Below are positions 26,220-35,062 of a stretch of 53,024 bases of DNA, piece after piece; position 1 is the first letter of the stretch, and every line of letters starts with the position of its first letter. Below the pieces are notes generated by a model. It was not told the origin of the DNA and made no database searches. It was given only the letters and a program-made list of their open reading frames with translations. This DNA is from an uncultured Gammaproteobacteria bacterium. GTDB taxonomy: Bacteria > Pseudomonadota > Gammaproteobacteria > Pseudomonadales > Azotimanducaceae. Location of the stretch: NCBI GenBank assembly GCA_913045175.1, contig CAJWQG010000023.1, positions 1-53,024 on the forward strand, given 5' to 3'. The position numbers and the translations under genes are program-made.

Positions 26220-27857
26220 ATGCTCTGGACCACGAAGAAAATCAGTCAGTTATACGCATTCACTGTGATGTTCAGTTGCGTGTTTCTTGGCGCCTGTAGC
26301 GGAGGTAGTGAAGGAAGCGGTAGCGGCCCTGCGCCGCCAATCGCCAATTTTGTGTCAGCAGACGACAACGTCGACGATAGCGCTGACAACGATGACATGA
26401 CTACAGTACCTTCGGAATCGGGATGGATAGCAGGTGTGTTTGAGTCACGGGACAACTTCGTCAATATGTGCGCGTCTCCACGAGAGGGAAGTTTTCCGGA
26501 CGTGCAGGGCACCGTCACGGACGAGAATAACTGGTTGCGCGCCATGAGCGATGACACCTACTTGTGGTACGACGAGATTGAAGATGTTGACCCGGGAACA
26601 GAGGACGATGCACTAGAGTACTTTGAACTAATGCGGTCCTTTGAGCTGACGCCCGCCGGTAATCGTAAAGATCGATTTCATTTCGCCCTGGATACAGAGG
26701 TGTGGGAACGATTGTCTCAGTCTGGAATCTCTGCGGGATATGGAATGACACTCTCAATTGTCTCTTCTACGCCACCCAGGAAAGTCGTTATCGCTTATAC
26801 GGAACCAAACACACCCGCCTCAGACGTTAACCTTGCACGGGGTGCGGAGATTCTTGAGATTGATGGTGTAGATCTGGTAAACGCCAGTGGTTCGCAAAAC
26901 GTGGACGTTCTCAATGCGGGGCTCTCCCCTGAAGAACTGGGCGAGAGTCACGAGTTCGTCATCAGGGATTTGGATGCGACGGAAACGCGGACGGTGGTTC
27001 TTCAGAGCACAGAGATAACCTCCACTCCTGTTCAGAATGTAAGCGTTATCGATACGGACACCGGCAGGGTTGGTTACATGTTGTTCAATGATCATATTGC
27101 GACTTCCGAACAACAGTTGATTGATGCAGTAGATCTCCTGAAAGAGGAGGAAATTGTCGATCTCATCGTCGATCTCCGCTACAACGGCGGAGGCTTCCTT
27201 GATATTGCCAATGAACTCGCCTACATGATTGCTGGCGACGCGAGTATCGGCCGGGTGTTTGATGAGCTCCAGTTCAACGACAAGCACAGTACTGTCAATC
27301 CAGTGACAGGTCGGTTGTTACTTCCCACACTTTTTCGTTCGACAGCGCGCGGATTCTCGGCACCAGCTGGCACGACCTTGCCTGCGCTGGACCTTCCTCG
27401 AGTGTTTGTTCTAACAGGGGGTGGAACCTGTTCCGCCAGTGAAGCCATCATTAACGGACTGAGAGGAATTGATCTTGAGGTGATTCAGATTGGTAGCAAT
27501 ACCTGCGGGAAACCCTATGGTTTTTACGCGATGGACAATTGTGGAACCAGTTATTTCACTATTCAGTTTCGCAGTGTCAATGCAAAGGGGTTTGGCGACT
27601 ATTCTGATGGATTTTCACCCTCATCTGACGTGGAAACGCCGACTGGTACTCCTCTCCCAGGGTGTAATGTCGCCGATGATCTTGGTCACATGCTAGGTGA
27701 CCCGGAAGAAGCGAAGTTAGCCACTGCACTAGCGTATCGCGACAGCGGAGTTTGCCCGGAACCGACGGTCAGTGCGAGGCGACTGAGTGTGCAGCAAAGT
27801 GGCGAGGGTCAGCTAATCAAACCAGAGTGGCTGCGCAATATGACGGTGATACAGTGA
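26220..27857 (+). CDS. S41-family (C-terminal processing) peptidase, lipoprotein
   Basis: About 545 residues. The N-terminal signal ends in a lipobox (YAFTVMFSCVFLGAC), followed by a Gly/Ser-rich linker, so it is a lipid-anchored periplasmic protease. A Cys-containing region precedes a PDZ-like domain (~195-275, with ILEIDGVDLVNASGSQNVDV). The S41 catalytic core follows: VDLIVDLRYNGGGFLDIANELA (~310-330), the nucleophile Ser405 in GGGTCSASEAII, and Lys431 in NTCGKPYG, forming the Ser/Lys dyad. ATG 26220 is preferred because it gives a KK-containing n-region; no strong ribosome binding site is seen. Its TGA overlaps the GTG of the next lipoprotein gene, so three genes form one unit. Substrate unknown. 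Confidence 0.85.
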   Translation: MLWTTKKISQLYAFTVMFSCVFLGACSGGSEGSGSGPAPPIANFVSADDNVDDSADNDDMTTVPSESGWIAGVFESRDNFVNMCASPREGSFPDVQGTVTDENNWLRAMSDDTYLWYDEIEDVDPGTEDDALEYFELMRSFELTPAGNRKDRFHFALDTEVWERLSQSGISAGYGMTLSIVSSTPPRKVVIAYTEPNTPASDVNLARGAEILEIDGVDLVNASGSQNVDVLNAGLSPEELGESHEFVIRDLDATETRTVVLQSTEITSTPVQNVSVIDTDTGRVGYMLFNDHIATSEQQLIDAVDLLKEEEIVDLIVDLRYNGGGFLDIANELAYMIAGDASIGRVFDELQFNDKHSTVNPVTGRLLLPTLFRSTARGFSAPAGTTLPALDLPRVFVLTGGGTCSASEAIINGLRGIDLEVIQIGSNTCGKPYGFYAMDNCGTSYFTIQFRSVNAKGFGDYSDGFSPSSDVETPTGTPLPGCNVADDLGHMLGDPEEAKLATALAYRDSGVCPEPTVSARRLSVQQSGEGQLIKPEWLRNMTVIQ

Positions 27858-28534
27858 GGTTGCTTATCCCGGTGCTAATGTTGCTATCTGCCTGTCAGAA
27901 TCAAAGCGAACCACCGGTTAGTGAACAAGTGGTGATTGCGAGTAAGCCTGACTTTTCCGGTTCCTGGGAAATGGATTATCAAATGAGCGATCAGGCAGAC
28001 CAGAAGATCCGTTGGAAGTATCTGGAAGCCCTGGCCGCGGAGAAGCGAGCGCGTGAGTCTGAAGACCCTCGATTTGGCCCGCGTCCTGCGATTGCAGTGG
28101 AAAACCAAAGACCTGGGCAACTCGCGGCAGGTATTATGGTTGTTGGCCGTTTCGCGGAAAAAATCTCCAAATCCAGTGTGTTAACGATTGAACAGGACCG
28201 AGAGTCGATAACCATAGAACGGGAAGAAGATTTTTCGCTGAATTGTAAATTCACGGATGATTTTCAGTTCGACGGTAAGCTGGGTAAGGAGCAGTGCGGT
28301 TGGGTGGGGGATCAACTGGTCTTTGATATAGCATTGCCAGAGGGGCTCAATGTTCGTCACATCCTGTCGAAAGGAGACAGCCGAGTTAACCTCGCAACTT
28401 CGGTTTACTATGATCTAATTCCGTTTACTTTAAATCGAGTTTATATGCCATTCGAACCGGGTGAGGGTATGTATGACTGTGAATTCAAAGTGTCTACTTT
28501 AAAAACCTGTACGATGGGCGCGCCCGACAGGTGA
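27854..28534 (+). CDS. Lipoprotein of unknown function, coupled to the S41 peptidase
   Basis: A 226-residue predicted lipoprotein: the GTG at 27854 overlaps the peptidase stop codon (GTGA), and the signal RLLIPVLMLLSACQ ends in a lipobox. The mature region begins with a short acidic/Ser linker and then DFSGSWEMDYQMSDQADQKIR, in which FSGSWEMD resembles the start of lipocalin-like or DUF-type beta-barrel domains. Two Cys pairs are present near the end. No enzyme motif was recognised. A longer frame starting at 27752 lies wholly in the peptidase gene and is rejected. Gene order suggests a role in the same envelope process as the protease. Confidence 0.75.
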   Translation: MRLLIPVLMLLSACQNQSEPPVSEQVVIASKPDFSGSWEMDYQMSDQADQKIRWKYLEALAAEKRARESEDPRFGPRPAIAVENQRPGQLAAGIMVVGRFAEKISKSSVLTIEQDRESITIEREEDFSLNCKFTDDFQFDGKLGKEQCGWVGDQLVFDIALPEGLNVRHILSKGDSRVNLATSVYYDLIPFTLNRVYMPFEPGEGMYDCEFKVSTLKTCTMGAPDR

Positions 28535-29589
28535 CCTGGATCCGAATATGCTGGTTCGTGACATTTTTAAGCGCATGTGTCGCACCTGAACCTTTACCAG
28601 AGCCAATCCCCCAGAGGATTCCCCTTCAAGCTGATTTGCTTCGCGGCTTCTTCGAAGGTCCGGCGCTTAACGTATCGATAGCAGAGTTCCATCCCGGGAA
28701 AGGTGGTGTACCACAGCTACGTAACGCTGAGGCGCGTTACATGCCTGTCGTTCTGAAACGGACGTTGATGGAAGCCGGTGGTTGGGGAGCAATCCGTGTG
28801 TTGCCAGATAACGACCCTGCAGCCGAGTTACAGATAAGTGGTGAGATTGCGACCTCAAGCGGGGTTGAGCTTTCTTTGCGTATGCGTGTCGTGGATTCAG
28901 CAGGAAGAGTTTGGTTGGAGCAAACCTACTCAGATTTCGCCTTCGACCATGCCTACGAAGAAACTGGCAACATCGTCGATCCTTTTTCAGATCTTTATCA
29001 CACTATTACTAACGATATAAATAAGGTGCGTAAAGTGCTAACAGTATCGGAGGTAAATAACCTGATTGATATTGCGAAGCTGCGTTACGCCATGAGTCTC
29101 TCGCCAGAGACGTTTTCCCAATTTCTTCGGGAAGATGAAACTGGAAGGGTTTATCTCACCTCTCTCCCGGCAAGAGATGATTCCATGGTTATGCGGTCGG
29201 AGCGGATTCGCGATTCGGAGTATGGTTTTGCCGATACGGTTGATGCGACCTATACGCTTTTTTATGAGGAGATCGCTCGAACCTATACGGATTGGAGGCG
29301 CTATAGCCATGAACTGATTCTCGGGAATGAAGCGCTGGAGCTTAAGACTGCGCCGAGGCGAAGTGGAAGCTGGGCGAAAGCTGAAGCAGCTTACGATACC
29401 TTCAGGGAATCGAAAATGAATGAGGATGAGCTGCGAAAAATGACCAATGCGTTTGACTTGGAAGTGACGCCGACGGCGATGGAACTTGAGGGTACGGTGA
29501 TTCACCTGACGGGCTCTTTGCAGGCTCGTTATGCGCAGTGGCGAAGAATTCTTAGCGATATATACGCATCTGAACGGGCTACGCAGTAG
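28531..29589 (+). CDS. Lipoprotein of unknown function, third gene of the S41 unit
   Basis: A 352-residue predicted lipoprotein starting with GTG at 28531, which overlaps the preceding stop as GTGA. The signal RICWFVTFLSACVAPEP has a lipobox and a Pro-rich linker. The ~130 residues after it (VSIAEFHPGKGGVPQLRNAEARYMPVVLKRTL, then AELQISGEIATSSGVELSLRMRVVDSAGRVW) resemble the CsgG-like/DUF799 style of periplasmic beta-sheet domain, but I cannot name it. The C-terminal half is largely helical and charged. Tight coupling suggests a complex with the peptidase and the second lipoprotein in the cell envelope. Confidence 0.72.
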   Translation: MTWIRICWFVTFLSACVAPEPLPEPIPQRIPLQADLLRGFFEGPALNVSIAEFHPGKGGVPQLRNAEARYMPVVLKRTLMEAGGWGAIRVLPDNDPAAELQISGEIATSSGVELSLRMRVVDSAGRVWLEQTYSDFAFDHAYEETGNIVDPFSDLYHTITNDINKVRKVLTVSEVNNLIDIAKLRYAMSLSPETFSQFLREDETGRVYLTSLPARDDSMVMRSERIRDSEYGFADTVDATYTLFYEEIARTYTDWRRYSHELILGNEALELKTAPRRSGSWAKAEAAYDTFRESKMNEDELRKMTNAFDLEVTPTAMELEGTVIHLTGSLQARYAQWRRILSDIYASERATQ

Positions 29590-29642
29590 CGAAGGTATGA
29601 TAGAGTTCGACCCCTGTTTCACATTTTATTAGGAGTACCGAA

Positions 29643-30122
29643 ATGTCTGAGGAAGCGTTAGAAAAGGCATATGAAACAATGACTTCCCGTATTGGCGAAC
29701 AAACATCGCAGTCGGAATGGTTTGAGGTTACGCAGGAAAGAATCAACGATTTTGCCGAAGTGACGATGGATCACCAATGGATACACATTGATGTTGAACT
29801 AGCAAAGGCAGGACCATTTGGTGCCCCTATTGCCCATGGCCAGCTCACCCTATCTATTATGGGCCATTTGCCAAAAGCGGCTGATGCGGCGACCGAGGCG
29901 ATTACCCTCGAAGGTCAGAAACTTAGTATCAATTACGGCTTTAACAAGGTGAGATTTCCATCACCTGTACCGGCAGGCTCCAAAGTGAGAACCACCGGCA
30001 CCCTGAAAACGGTGGAGATCAAGGGTGGCATGATCGAGGTGATGAATGAACTTGTGATGGAAGTCGAGGGTCAGGAGAAGCCCTGTTGCGTGGCTGAAAG
30101 TTTAGGCCGATTGGTCTTCTAA
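29643..30122 (+). CDS. MaoC-like (R)-enoyl-CoA hydratase
   Basis: A 159-residue single hot-dog-fold hydratase. The hydratase-2 motif is VTMDHQWIHIDVELAKAGPFGAPIAHGQLTLS (residues ~38-68): the Asp/His catalytic pair lies in TMDHQWIHID and the substrate-binding GAPIAHG follows. Close relatives of this size hydrate trans-2-enoyl-CoA to (R)-3-hydroxyacyl-CoA. The start has TTAGGAG about 8 nt upstream. It is followed by a VOC protein after 10 nt and a Baeyer-Villiger-type monooxygenase, so the three form one operon, presumably for ketone or cyclic-lipid breakdown. Confidence 0.9.
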   Translation: MSEEALEKAYETMTSRIGEQTSQSEWFEVTQERINDFAEVTMDHQWIHIDVELAKAGPFGAPIAHGQLTLSIMGHLPKAADAATEAITLEGQKLSINYGFNKVRFPSPVPAGSKVRTTGTLKTVEIKGGMIEVMNELVMEVEGQEKPCCVAESLGRLVF

Positions 30123-30132
30123 GGAGAATCTG

Positions 30133-30501
30133 ATGCCAGAACAACCTGCCAACGATCCCAAGCAGTTTATTCAGGGTGCACCTGTTTTCCATGTAGAAGA
30201 CCCCAAGGCAAGCGCAGAATATTATCGTGATGTTCTGGGGTTCAATTTCGACTTCTCGATGGACGAGTACAGTGTGGTGTGGCGCGATAACTCAGCGATC
30301 CATTTTGCGACCGGTGATACCCATGCGCAGGGCGTTGTTTTGTTTCAGTGGCTGGTAGATGTTGATGCCTATTACGAGGAAATTAAGTCCCGTGGGGCAA
30401 ACATAACCCGGGAACCGGCGGATCAGTCTTACGGTGTACGAGAGTTTTCCGTGATAGATCTGAATGGAATCACCATCAACTTTGGTCAGGACATCGAATA
30501 A
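30133..30501 (+). CDS. VOC (glyoxalase/bleomycin-resistance fold) protein
   Basis: A 122-residue protein of two beta-alpha-beta-beta-beta modules: PVFHVEDPKASAEYYRDVLGFNFDF at the start and VIDLNGITINFGQDIE at the end are typical VOC edges. A metal site of His/Glu type is suggested by H in FHVEDP and the C-terminal acidic residue, but not all ligands are clear. AAGGAG lies 8 nt before the ATG. It sits between MaoC and the monooxygenase and may bind or isomerise a pathway intermediate. Function not decided. Confidence 0.82.
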   Translation: MPEQPANDPKQFIQGAPVFHVEDPKASAEYYRDVLGFNFDFSMDEYSVVWRDNSAIHFATGDTHAQGVVLFQWLVDVDAYYEEIKSRGANITREPADQSYGVREFSVIDLNGITINFGQDIE

Positions 30502-30504
30502 CGC

Positions 30505-31980
30505 ATGGAGCATGTTGATGTTCTGATCGTCGGCGCTGGCTTGAGTGGAATTGGCGCTGCCTATCATTTAAAGAAGCACAGTCCTGACCGGTCCTTCGTG
30601 ATTTTTGAGGGTCGTGATGATATTGGTGGTACCTGGGACCTGTTTCGCTATCCGGGCATACGCTCTGACTCAGATATGTTTACCCTCGGTTATGCATTCA
30701 AGCCCTGGAGTGAAGGCAAGGCGATTGCCGATGGTCCTTCCATTCTGAAATACATTAACGAAACCGCAGCGGAGAATGATATTCCAGAGCGGATTCGCTT
30801 TCGCCATTGGGTTAAGCGGGCAACCTGGGAAGAGGATCACTGGCTGGTCGAGGCTGAAACAGACGACGGGACTGTCAGTATCAGCTGTAACTTTTTGTTG
30901 ATGTGCAGTGGCTACTATAACTACGAGCATGGTTATACACCTGAGTTTGAGGGAAGGGACAAATTCAACGGCCCGATCATTCACCCTCAGCAGTGGCCCG
31001 AAGATCTTGAGTATGCTGACAAGAAGGTTCTGGTGATTGGCAGTGGCGCGACAGCAATGACGATAGTGCCAGAGATGTCGCACACCGCGTCTCACGTCAC
31101 CATGCTGCAAAGGTCACCAACTTATGTGGTGTCGATGCCTTCGGAGAATCGCCTTGCGAATTGGCTTCGTCAGTATTCAGAGAATCTGTCTTACTTTGTT
31201 TCTCGATGGAAAAGCGTAATTTTTGGCTGGCTCTTTTTTACCTATAGCCGCAAGCGCCCCGAAAAGATGAAGCAATGGCTGGTAGGTGGCGTTCGTCAAG
31301 CGCTGGGCCCGGACTACGATGTCGAGAAGCACTTTACGCCAAACTACAACCCGTGGGATCAGCGAATTTGTCTGGTACCCGATGCTGATTTGTTCGAAGC
31401 GATCCGTGGCGGCAAGGTTTCAGTTGTGACGGACCACATTGAGTCCTTTACGGAAAACGGTGTTCTGCTTAAGTCCGGCGAGCATCTGGACGCTGATGTG
31501 ATCGTGACCGCGACCGGGCTTGATATCAAGATTGCCGGGGGCATCGACCTGGTTATCGATGGTCGGTCGGTGGATGTTCCTAACGCGATGACATATAAAG
31601 GCATGATGTTGGAGGATGTGCCCAACGCGGCCATCGTGATGGGTTATACCAATGCTTCCTATACACTCAAGGCGGATCTTACTTCTACATTTGTGTGCCG
31701 GTTATTGAATTATATGAGACGACACCATTACGCCTCGTGCCGCCCGAGGAACCATGACGAATCTATCGAGAAGGAACCGATAATTAATTTCACCTCGGGC
31801 TATATTCAGCGGGCAATTGACAAGCTGCCGAAGCAGGGCTCAAAAAGTCCATGGCGACTCTATCAGAACTACTTCCTCGATCTCGTCACGCTGGGATATG
31901 GATCCATTGCCGATTCGATGATGGAATTCAGCAGGTCAAAATCTCAGGATGAATCTTTGCAACGCAAGGCCGCCGGTTAG
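30505..31980 (+). CDS. Baeyer-Villiger-type flavoprotein monooxygenase
   Basis: 491 residues with the FAD-binding GAGLSGIG (residues 10-17), the NADP-binding GSGATAM (179-185), and between them the Baeyer-Villiger fingerprint F-x-G-x3-H-x3-W-P as FNGPIIHPQQWP (154-165). The fingerprint separates it from simple N-hydroxylating flavin monooxygenases. It inserts oxygen next to a carbonyl, turning a ketone into an ester or lactone with NADPH and O2. The start is 3 nt after the VOC stop, in one operon with MaoC. There is no obvious esterase immediately downstream, although the carboxylesterase pseudogene is ~6 kb upstream. Substrate unknown; cyclic or steroid-like ketones are common for this branch. 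Confidence 0.92.
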   Translation: MEHVDVLIVGAGLSGIGAAYHLKKHSPDRSFVIFEGRDDIGGTWDLFRYPGIRSDSDMFTLGYAFKPWSEGKAIADGPSILKYINETAAENDIPERIRFRHWVKRATWEEDHWLVEAETDDGTVSISCNFLLMCSGYYNYEHGYTPEFEGRDKFNGPIIHPQQWPEDLEYADKKVLVIGSGATAMTIVPEMSHTASHVTMLQRSPTYVVSMPSENRLANWLRQYSENLSYFVSRWKSVIFGWLFFTYSRKRPEKMKQWLVGGVRQALGPDYDVEKHFTPNYNPWDQRICLVPDADLFEAIRGGKVSVVTDHIESFTENGVLLKSGEHLDADVIVTATGLDIKIAGGIDLVIDGRSVDVPNAMTYKGMMLEDVPNAAIVMGYTNASYTLKADLTSTFVCRLLNYMRRHHYASCRPRNHDESIEKEPIINFTSGYIQRAIDKLPKQGSKSPWRLYQNYFLDLVTLGYGSIADSMMEFSRSKSQDESLQRKAAG

Positions 31981-31981
31981 G

Positions 31982-33013
31982 CTACGAACTCCCGATCGAT
32001 AACAAATTAACGACTGGTTTGTATAACTCTTCCAGATACGTGACGTCAGCTTTATCCAGTGTAATGTCTGTGGCGCCTACAAGATCGCCGAGTTGCGAGA
32101 TCTTTGAGACCCCGACTACCGGTGAATAGATCTCGGGCTTTTGCAGCATCCACGCGAGAGAAATTTGTGCTGGTTTCTTGCCATACTTCTCGGCGACTTC
32201 CACCACGCGATCCGCGATAGCGAAGTCCATCTCTCCCTGATAAAGACTTTCCGTACGCTTGCGGTCCCTTCCTTTGGAACGATTAGTTGAACCTTTATCG
32301 AAACCGCCCTGATAGGATCCTGCCAAGATGCCTCGTGCCAGTGGAGACCAGGGTGTTAATGCGACGCCCGTCTTGTGGCAATAAGGGTTCATCTCGCGCT
32401 CTTCTTCGCGGTAGATAAGATTGTAATGATTCTGCATGGAAACAAACTTGGTCCAGTTATTCGCTTCGGCCATCATCTGCATTTCAGTGAACTGCCAAGC
32501 AAACATGCTGGAGCCACCTAGATACAAAACCTTGCCTGCTTTCACTACGTCGTGCAGTGCTTCCATTGTCTCTTCGACGGGCACGGGTACCTGGTTTCGA
32601 ATACCGTGGGGATGGCGATGGATGACAAGGTGATCGATATAATCGTGGCCGAGTCGTTTAAGACTGGCATCGACACCTTCCATAATATGTTTACGCGATA
32701 ATCCCCCCATGTTGGGCGCCTGGCCCATTGGGTTGGCTATCTTGGTGGCAAGGACATATTCACTGCGTGGCAGTAGTTCCTTTAGCAGAGCGCCGACGAC
32801 TTCCTCGCATGCACCCACGCCGTAGACATCAGCCGTATCGAAGTAGAAAAGACCGTGGTCAATGGCTGCCTTGAAAATAGGCCGCGCATCGTCGATACCC
32901 AGCGTCCAGTCACCCTGATGGCCCTGACCGGGCATTCCGAAGTTCATTGTGCCGAGGCACAACTCTGAGACTTTAAGCCCGCAGTTCTTGCCGAGTTGAA
33001 TCGCGTTTAACAT
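31982..33013 (-). CDS. Aldo/keto reductase
   Basis: A 343-residue TIM-barrel NADPH reductase. Catalytic Asp/Tyr sit in YFDTADVYGVGACEEVVG (residues ~52-65), Lys in VLATKIANP, and His in DHLVIHRHPHG. C-terminal cofactor residues appear in SPVVGVSKISQLGDLV. The ATG at 33013 has AGAGGAGAAA directly upstream and is chosen over a longer frame to 33052. It reduces an aldehyde or ketone in the cytoplasm. It converges on the monooxygenase gene with a 1-nt gap and is divergent from the TauD-like gene. Confidence 0.92.
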   Translation of the reverse strand: MLNAIQLGKNCGLKVSELCLGTMNFGMPGQGHQGDWTLGIDDARPIFKAAIDHGLFYFDTADVYGVGACEEVVGALLKELLPRSEYVLATKIANPMGQAPNMGGLSRKHIMEGVDASLKRLGHDYIDHLVIHRHPHGIRNQVPVPVEETMEALHDVVKAGKVLYLGGSSMFAWQFTEMQMMAEANNWTKFVSMQNHYNLIYREEEREMNPYCHKTGVALTPWSPLARGILAGSYQGGFDKGSTNRSKGRDRKRTESLYQGEMDFAIADRVVEVAEKYGKKPAQISLAWMLQKPEIYSPVVGVSKISQLGDLVGATDITLDKADVTYLEELYKPVVNLLSIGSS

Positions 33014-33165
33014 TTTCTCCTCTGGTAAGATGTGGACGGGGAACTTTATCATTCCTGAATGGGCGGGTCATCTGGGTTGGGAACACGAAGTTCTCACGAC
33101 TGCGGACGGGACTGGCCTGTGCGTCTATACTTTTGGTAAAGGCATAACAGTAGGTGTTGCGCGAG

Positions 33166-34005
33166 ATGGGTGAATCAGGTGACAACCGGTTTGGCATTGA
33201 CGATGTCAGGTTGGTTAAAGCGGAACTGATGACGGGTCAGACCGGTGTCAGGGTTACCGGCACATCGATTCCGGAGATGAGCGATGAACAGATAGCTGAA
33301 CTCAAAGGACTTGTTTCTGAGTATTGTGTTGCGGTATTACCTGGTCAACCTGTAACACCAGAACAACACATCGTATTTGTCAGCAGGCTCGATCCCATTA
33401 TGTTTACACCGGGAGAAGTGCCGCATTCCCAGTGGCCTGACATCAACGAGGTGAATCTGGCGAGTACCTCAACATTGCCCCCTACTAACGGATTTCACAC
33501 CGATACCTCTTTTGTAGAAAGACCGCCGTCCTATACCTGCCTGTTGCCGCGGAAAATATCGTCACATGGTGGCGACACTGTCTTTGCCAATCAGTATATG
33601 GCCTATGAGGCGCTATCACCGGTGATGCAAAATATGCTGAAAGGGCTGCGTTTCAAGCACAATGCAGCGCAACTTAAACGCCTGGATGAGGCACCAATGG
33701 AGCCTGTTTCGCATCCGGCAGTCAGAACGCATCCTATTACTGGCAGAAAGGCGTTGTACATTACCCAGCCCCAACGTTGTAGTGAAGTAGAGGGGATGAA
33801 GCCCAAAGAGAGTGCCAATCTACTCGAGTTTCTTTACGCCCACTGCCAGCATGTCTATGCAATGTATCGTCATCGCTGGCAGCCGGATGATGTGGTCGTC
33901 TGGGATAATCGCTGCACCTTGCATACCGGTGTGTTTGATCATGGCGAAGAAGAAAGAGTCATGCATCGGGTAATGTGCCAAGGAGAAGTACCCTACGAAA
34001 CCTGA
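33166..34005 (+). CDS. TauD/TfdA-family Fe(II)/2-oxoglutarate dioxygenase
   Basis: 279 residues with the iron-binding 2-His-1-carboxylate triad: His111 and Asp113 in NGFHTDTSF and the distal His253 in LHTGVFDH, followed by the 2-oxoglutarate-binding Arg in RVMHRVMCQG. The family hydroxylates alpha to a heteroatom or carboxylate, for instance taurine, alkyl sulfates or phenoxyacetates, coupled to decarboxylation of 2-oxoglutarate. Its size and C-terminal GEVPYE are usual. The start at ATG 33166 is chosen over an earlier TTG; the ribosome binding site is weak. It stands alone between the aldo/keto reductase and Kelch genes. Substrate unknown. Confidence 0.92.
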   Translation: MGESGDNRFGIDDVRLVKAELMTGQTGVRVTGTSIPEMSDEQIAELKGLVSEYCVAVLPGQPVTPEQHIVFVSRLDPIMFTPGEVPHSQWPDINEVNLASTSTLPPTNGFHTDTSFVERPPSYTCLLPRKISSHGGDTVFANQYMAYEALSPVMQNMLKGLRFKHNAAQLKRLDEAPMEPVSHPAVRTHPITGRKALYITQPQRCSEVEGMKPKESANLLEFLYAHCQHVYAMYRHRWQPDDVVVWDNRCTLHTGVFDHGEEERVMHRVMCQGEVPYET

Positions 34006-34088
34006 GCAGTTCCCTGACGTCTACGATATTGCGCTTTAATAGTACGCTGGATATGGTATCCATCTCTTTTTGACGCGGAAAAATATCA

Positions 34089-35054
34089 ATGGAAGCAGCG
34101 CAGAGCCTTGATTGGCGGCAACTCGATGACATGCCGGTGGGTAAATGGGAACCGGCGAGCCTGGTGATGGATGGGAAACTGGTTGTCCTCGGCGGGTATG
34201 AAGATAACGTGATGTCCAGTAAGCGGGTCGATATTTTTGATCCGGCTGATGGTAGCTGGACCCAACTACAGGATTTACCGAGCGCGCTATCCCACGTGAA
34301 TCTGGTTGAGCAGGGCGACACATTCTGGTTTGCGGGAGGTATGAAAGACAAGATCAGTCCTGCCAAAGACCATATTATTGCCGAGGTCTGGCAGTTCAAT
34401 CCGGGCCTCGATCGTTACAGTGCGGCGCCACTGTTGCCGGAAAAACGCGGCGCGGGTTGTCTTGAGCGAATCGGGTCAGCGCTGCACTACATCAGCGGCC
34501 TTAAGGAAGACCGGGATACCGACGGGGAAGAACATTGGGTATTAGACCTGGATGAATGGGAGAAAACCGGTAACGGACAATGGCGCGAGGCGGCACCGAT
34601 TCCAGTTCCTCGCAATCAGCACTCCTCCGCGTTATTGAATGGAAAAATCCATGTGATTGGTGGCCAGTTTCATCACGACAGTGAGCAGATTGATCAGGCG
34701 CGCATCGACATCTATGACCCGGCAACGGATACCTGGGAGGAGGGCCCTTCACTTCCTTACGGTCATTCTCATTCGGAAGGCGCGACCTTTGTTCATGAAG
34801 ACAGAATCTACATGGTCGCCGGGCACACGACGCCCGAGGGTGGCAAGAAGAGTTTCTGTGGCAATATCGTGACGCTTACAGAAGGTGGTGAATGGGAAGT
34901 CACTGCTACGCTGCCCAGGCCAATGTCTTCACCTGCATCCGCGATTCTTGACGGTCGACTGTATGTGATCGGTGGCTGGGATGGTCGTATGGACGAGGAC
35001 AAAAAGTGGTTGTCTTCGCCGGAAGTATGGGTGGCCGACGCGCCGGCCTTTTAG
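34089..35054 (+). CDS. Kelch-repeat protein
   Basis: A 321-residue protein with about five to six Kelch blades, each recognisable by G-G followed ~20 residues later by W: LVVLGGYEDN, FWFAGGMKD, IHVIGGQFHHD, IYMVAGHTTPEG and LYVIGGWDGR with partners such as DGSWTQLQ and TDTWEEGPSLP. It should fold as a beta-propeller. No signal peptide is present, so it would be cytoplasmic. The role is unknown; such propellers in bacteria can be enzymes (for example sialate epimerase-like) or binding scaffolds. It follows the TauD-like gene after 83 nt and converges on the sulfatase with an 8-nt gap. Confidence 0.85.
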   Translation: MEAAQSLDWRQLDDMPVGKWEPASLVMDGKLVVLGGYEDNVMSSKRVDIFDPADGSWTQLQDLPSALSHVNLVEQGDTFWFAGGMKDKISPAKDHIIAEVWQFNPGLDRYSAAPLLPEKRGAGCLERIGSALHYISGLKEDRDTDGEEHWVLDLDEWEKTGNGQWREAAPIPVPRNQHSSALLNGKIHVIGGQFHHDSEQIDQARIDIYDPATDTWEEGPSLPYGHSHSEGATFVHEDRIYMVAGHTTPEGGKKSFCGNIVTLTEGGEWEVTATLPRPMSSPASAILDGRLYVIGGWDGRMDEDKKWLSSPEVWVADAPAF

Positions 35055-35062
35055 ATTCTCGA

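Noticed and set aside
27752-28534. Longer version of the lipoprotein gene starting at 27752
   Set aside because: The extra ~34 residues lie wholly within the peptidase gene and lack a signal peptide; GTG 27854 with a GTGA overlap gives a normal lipobox.
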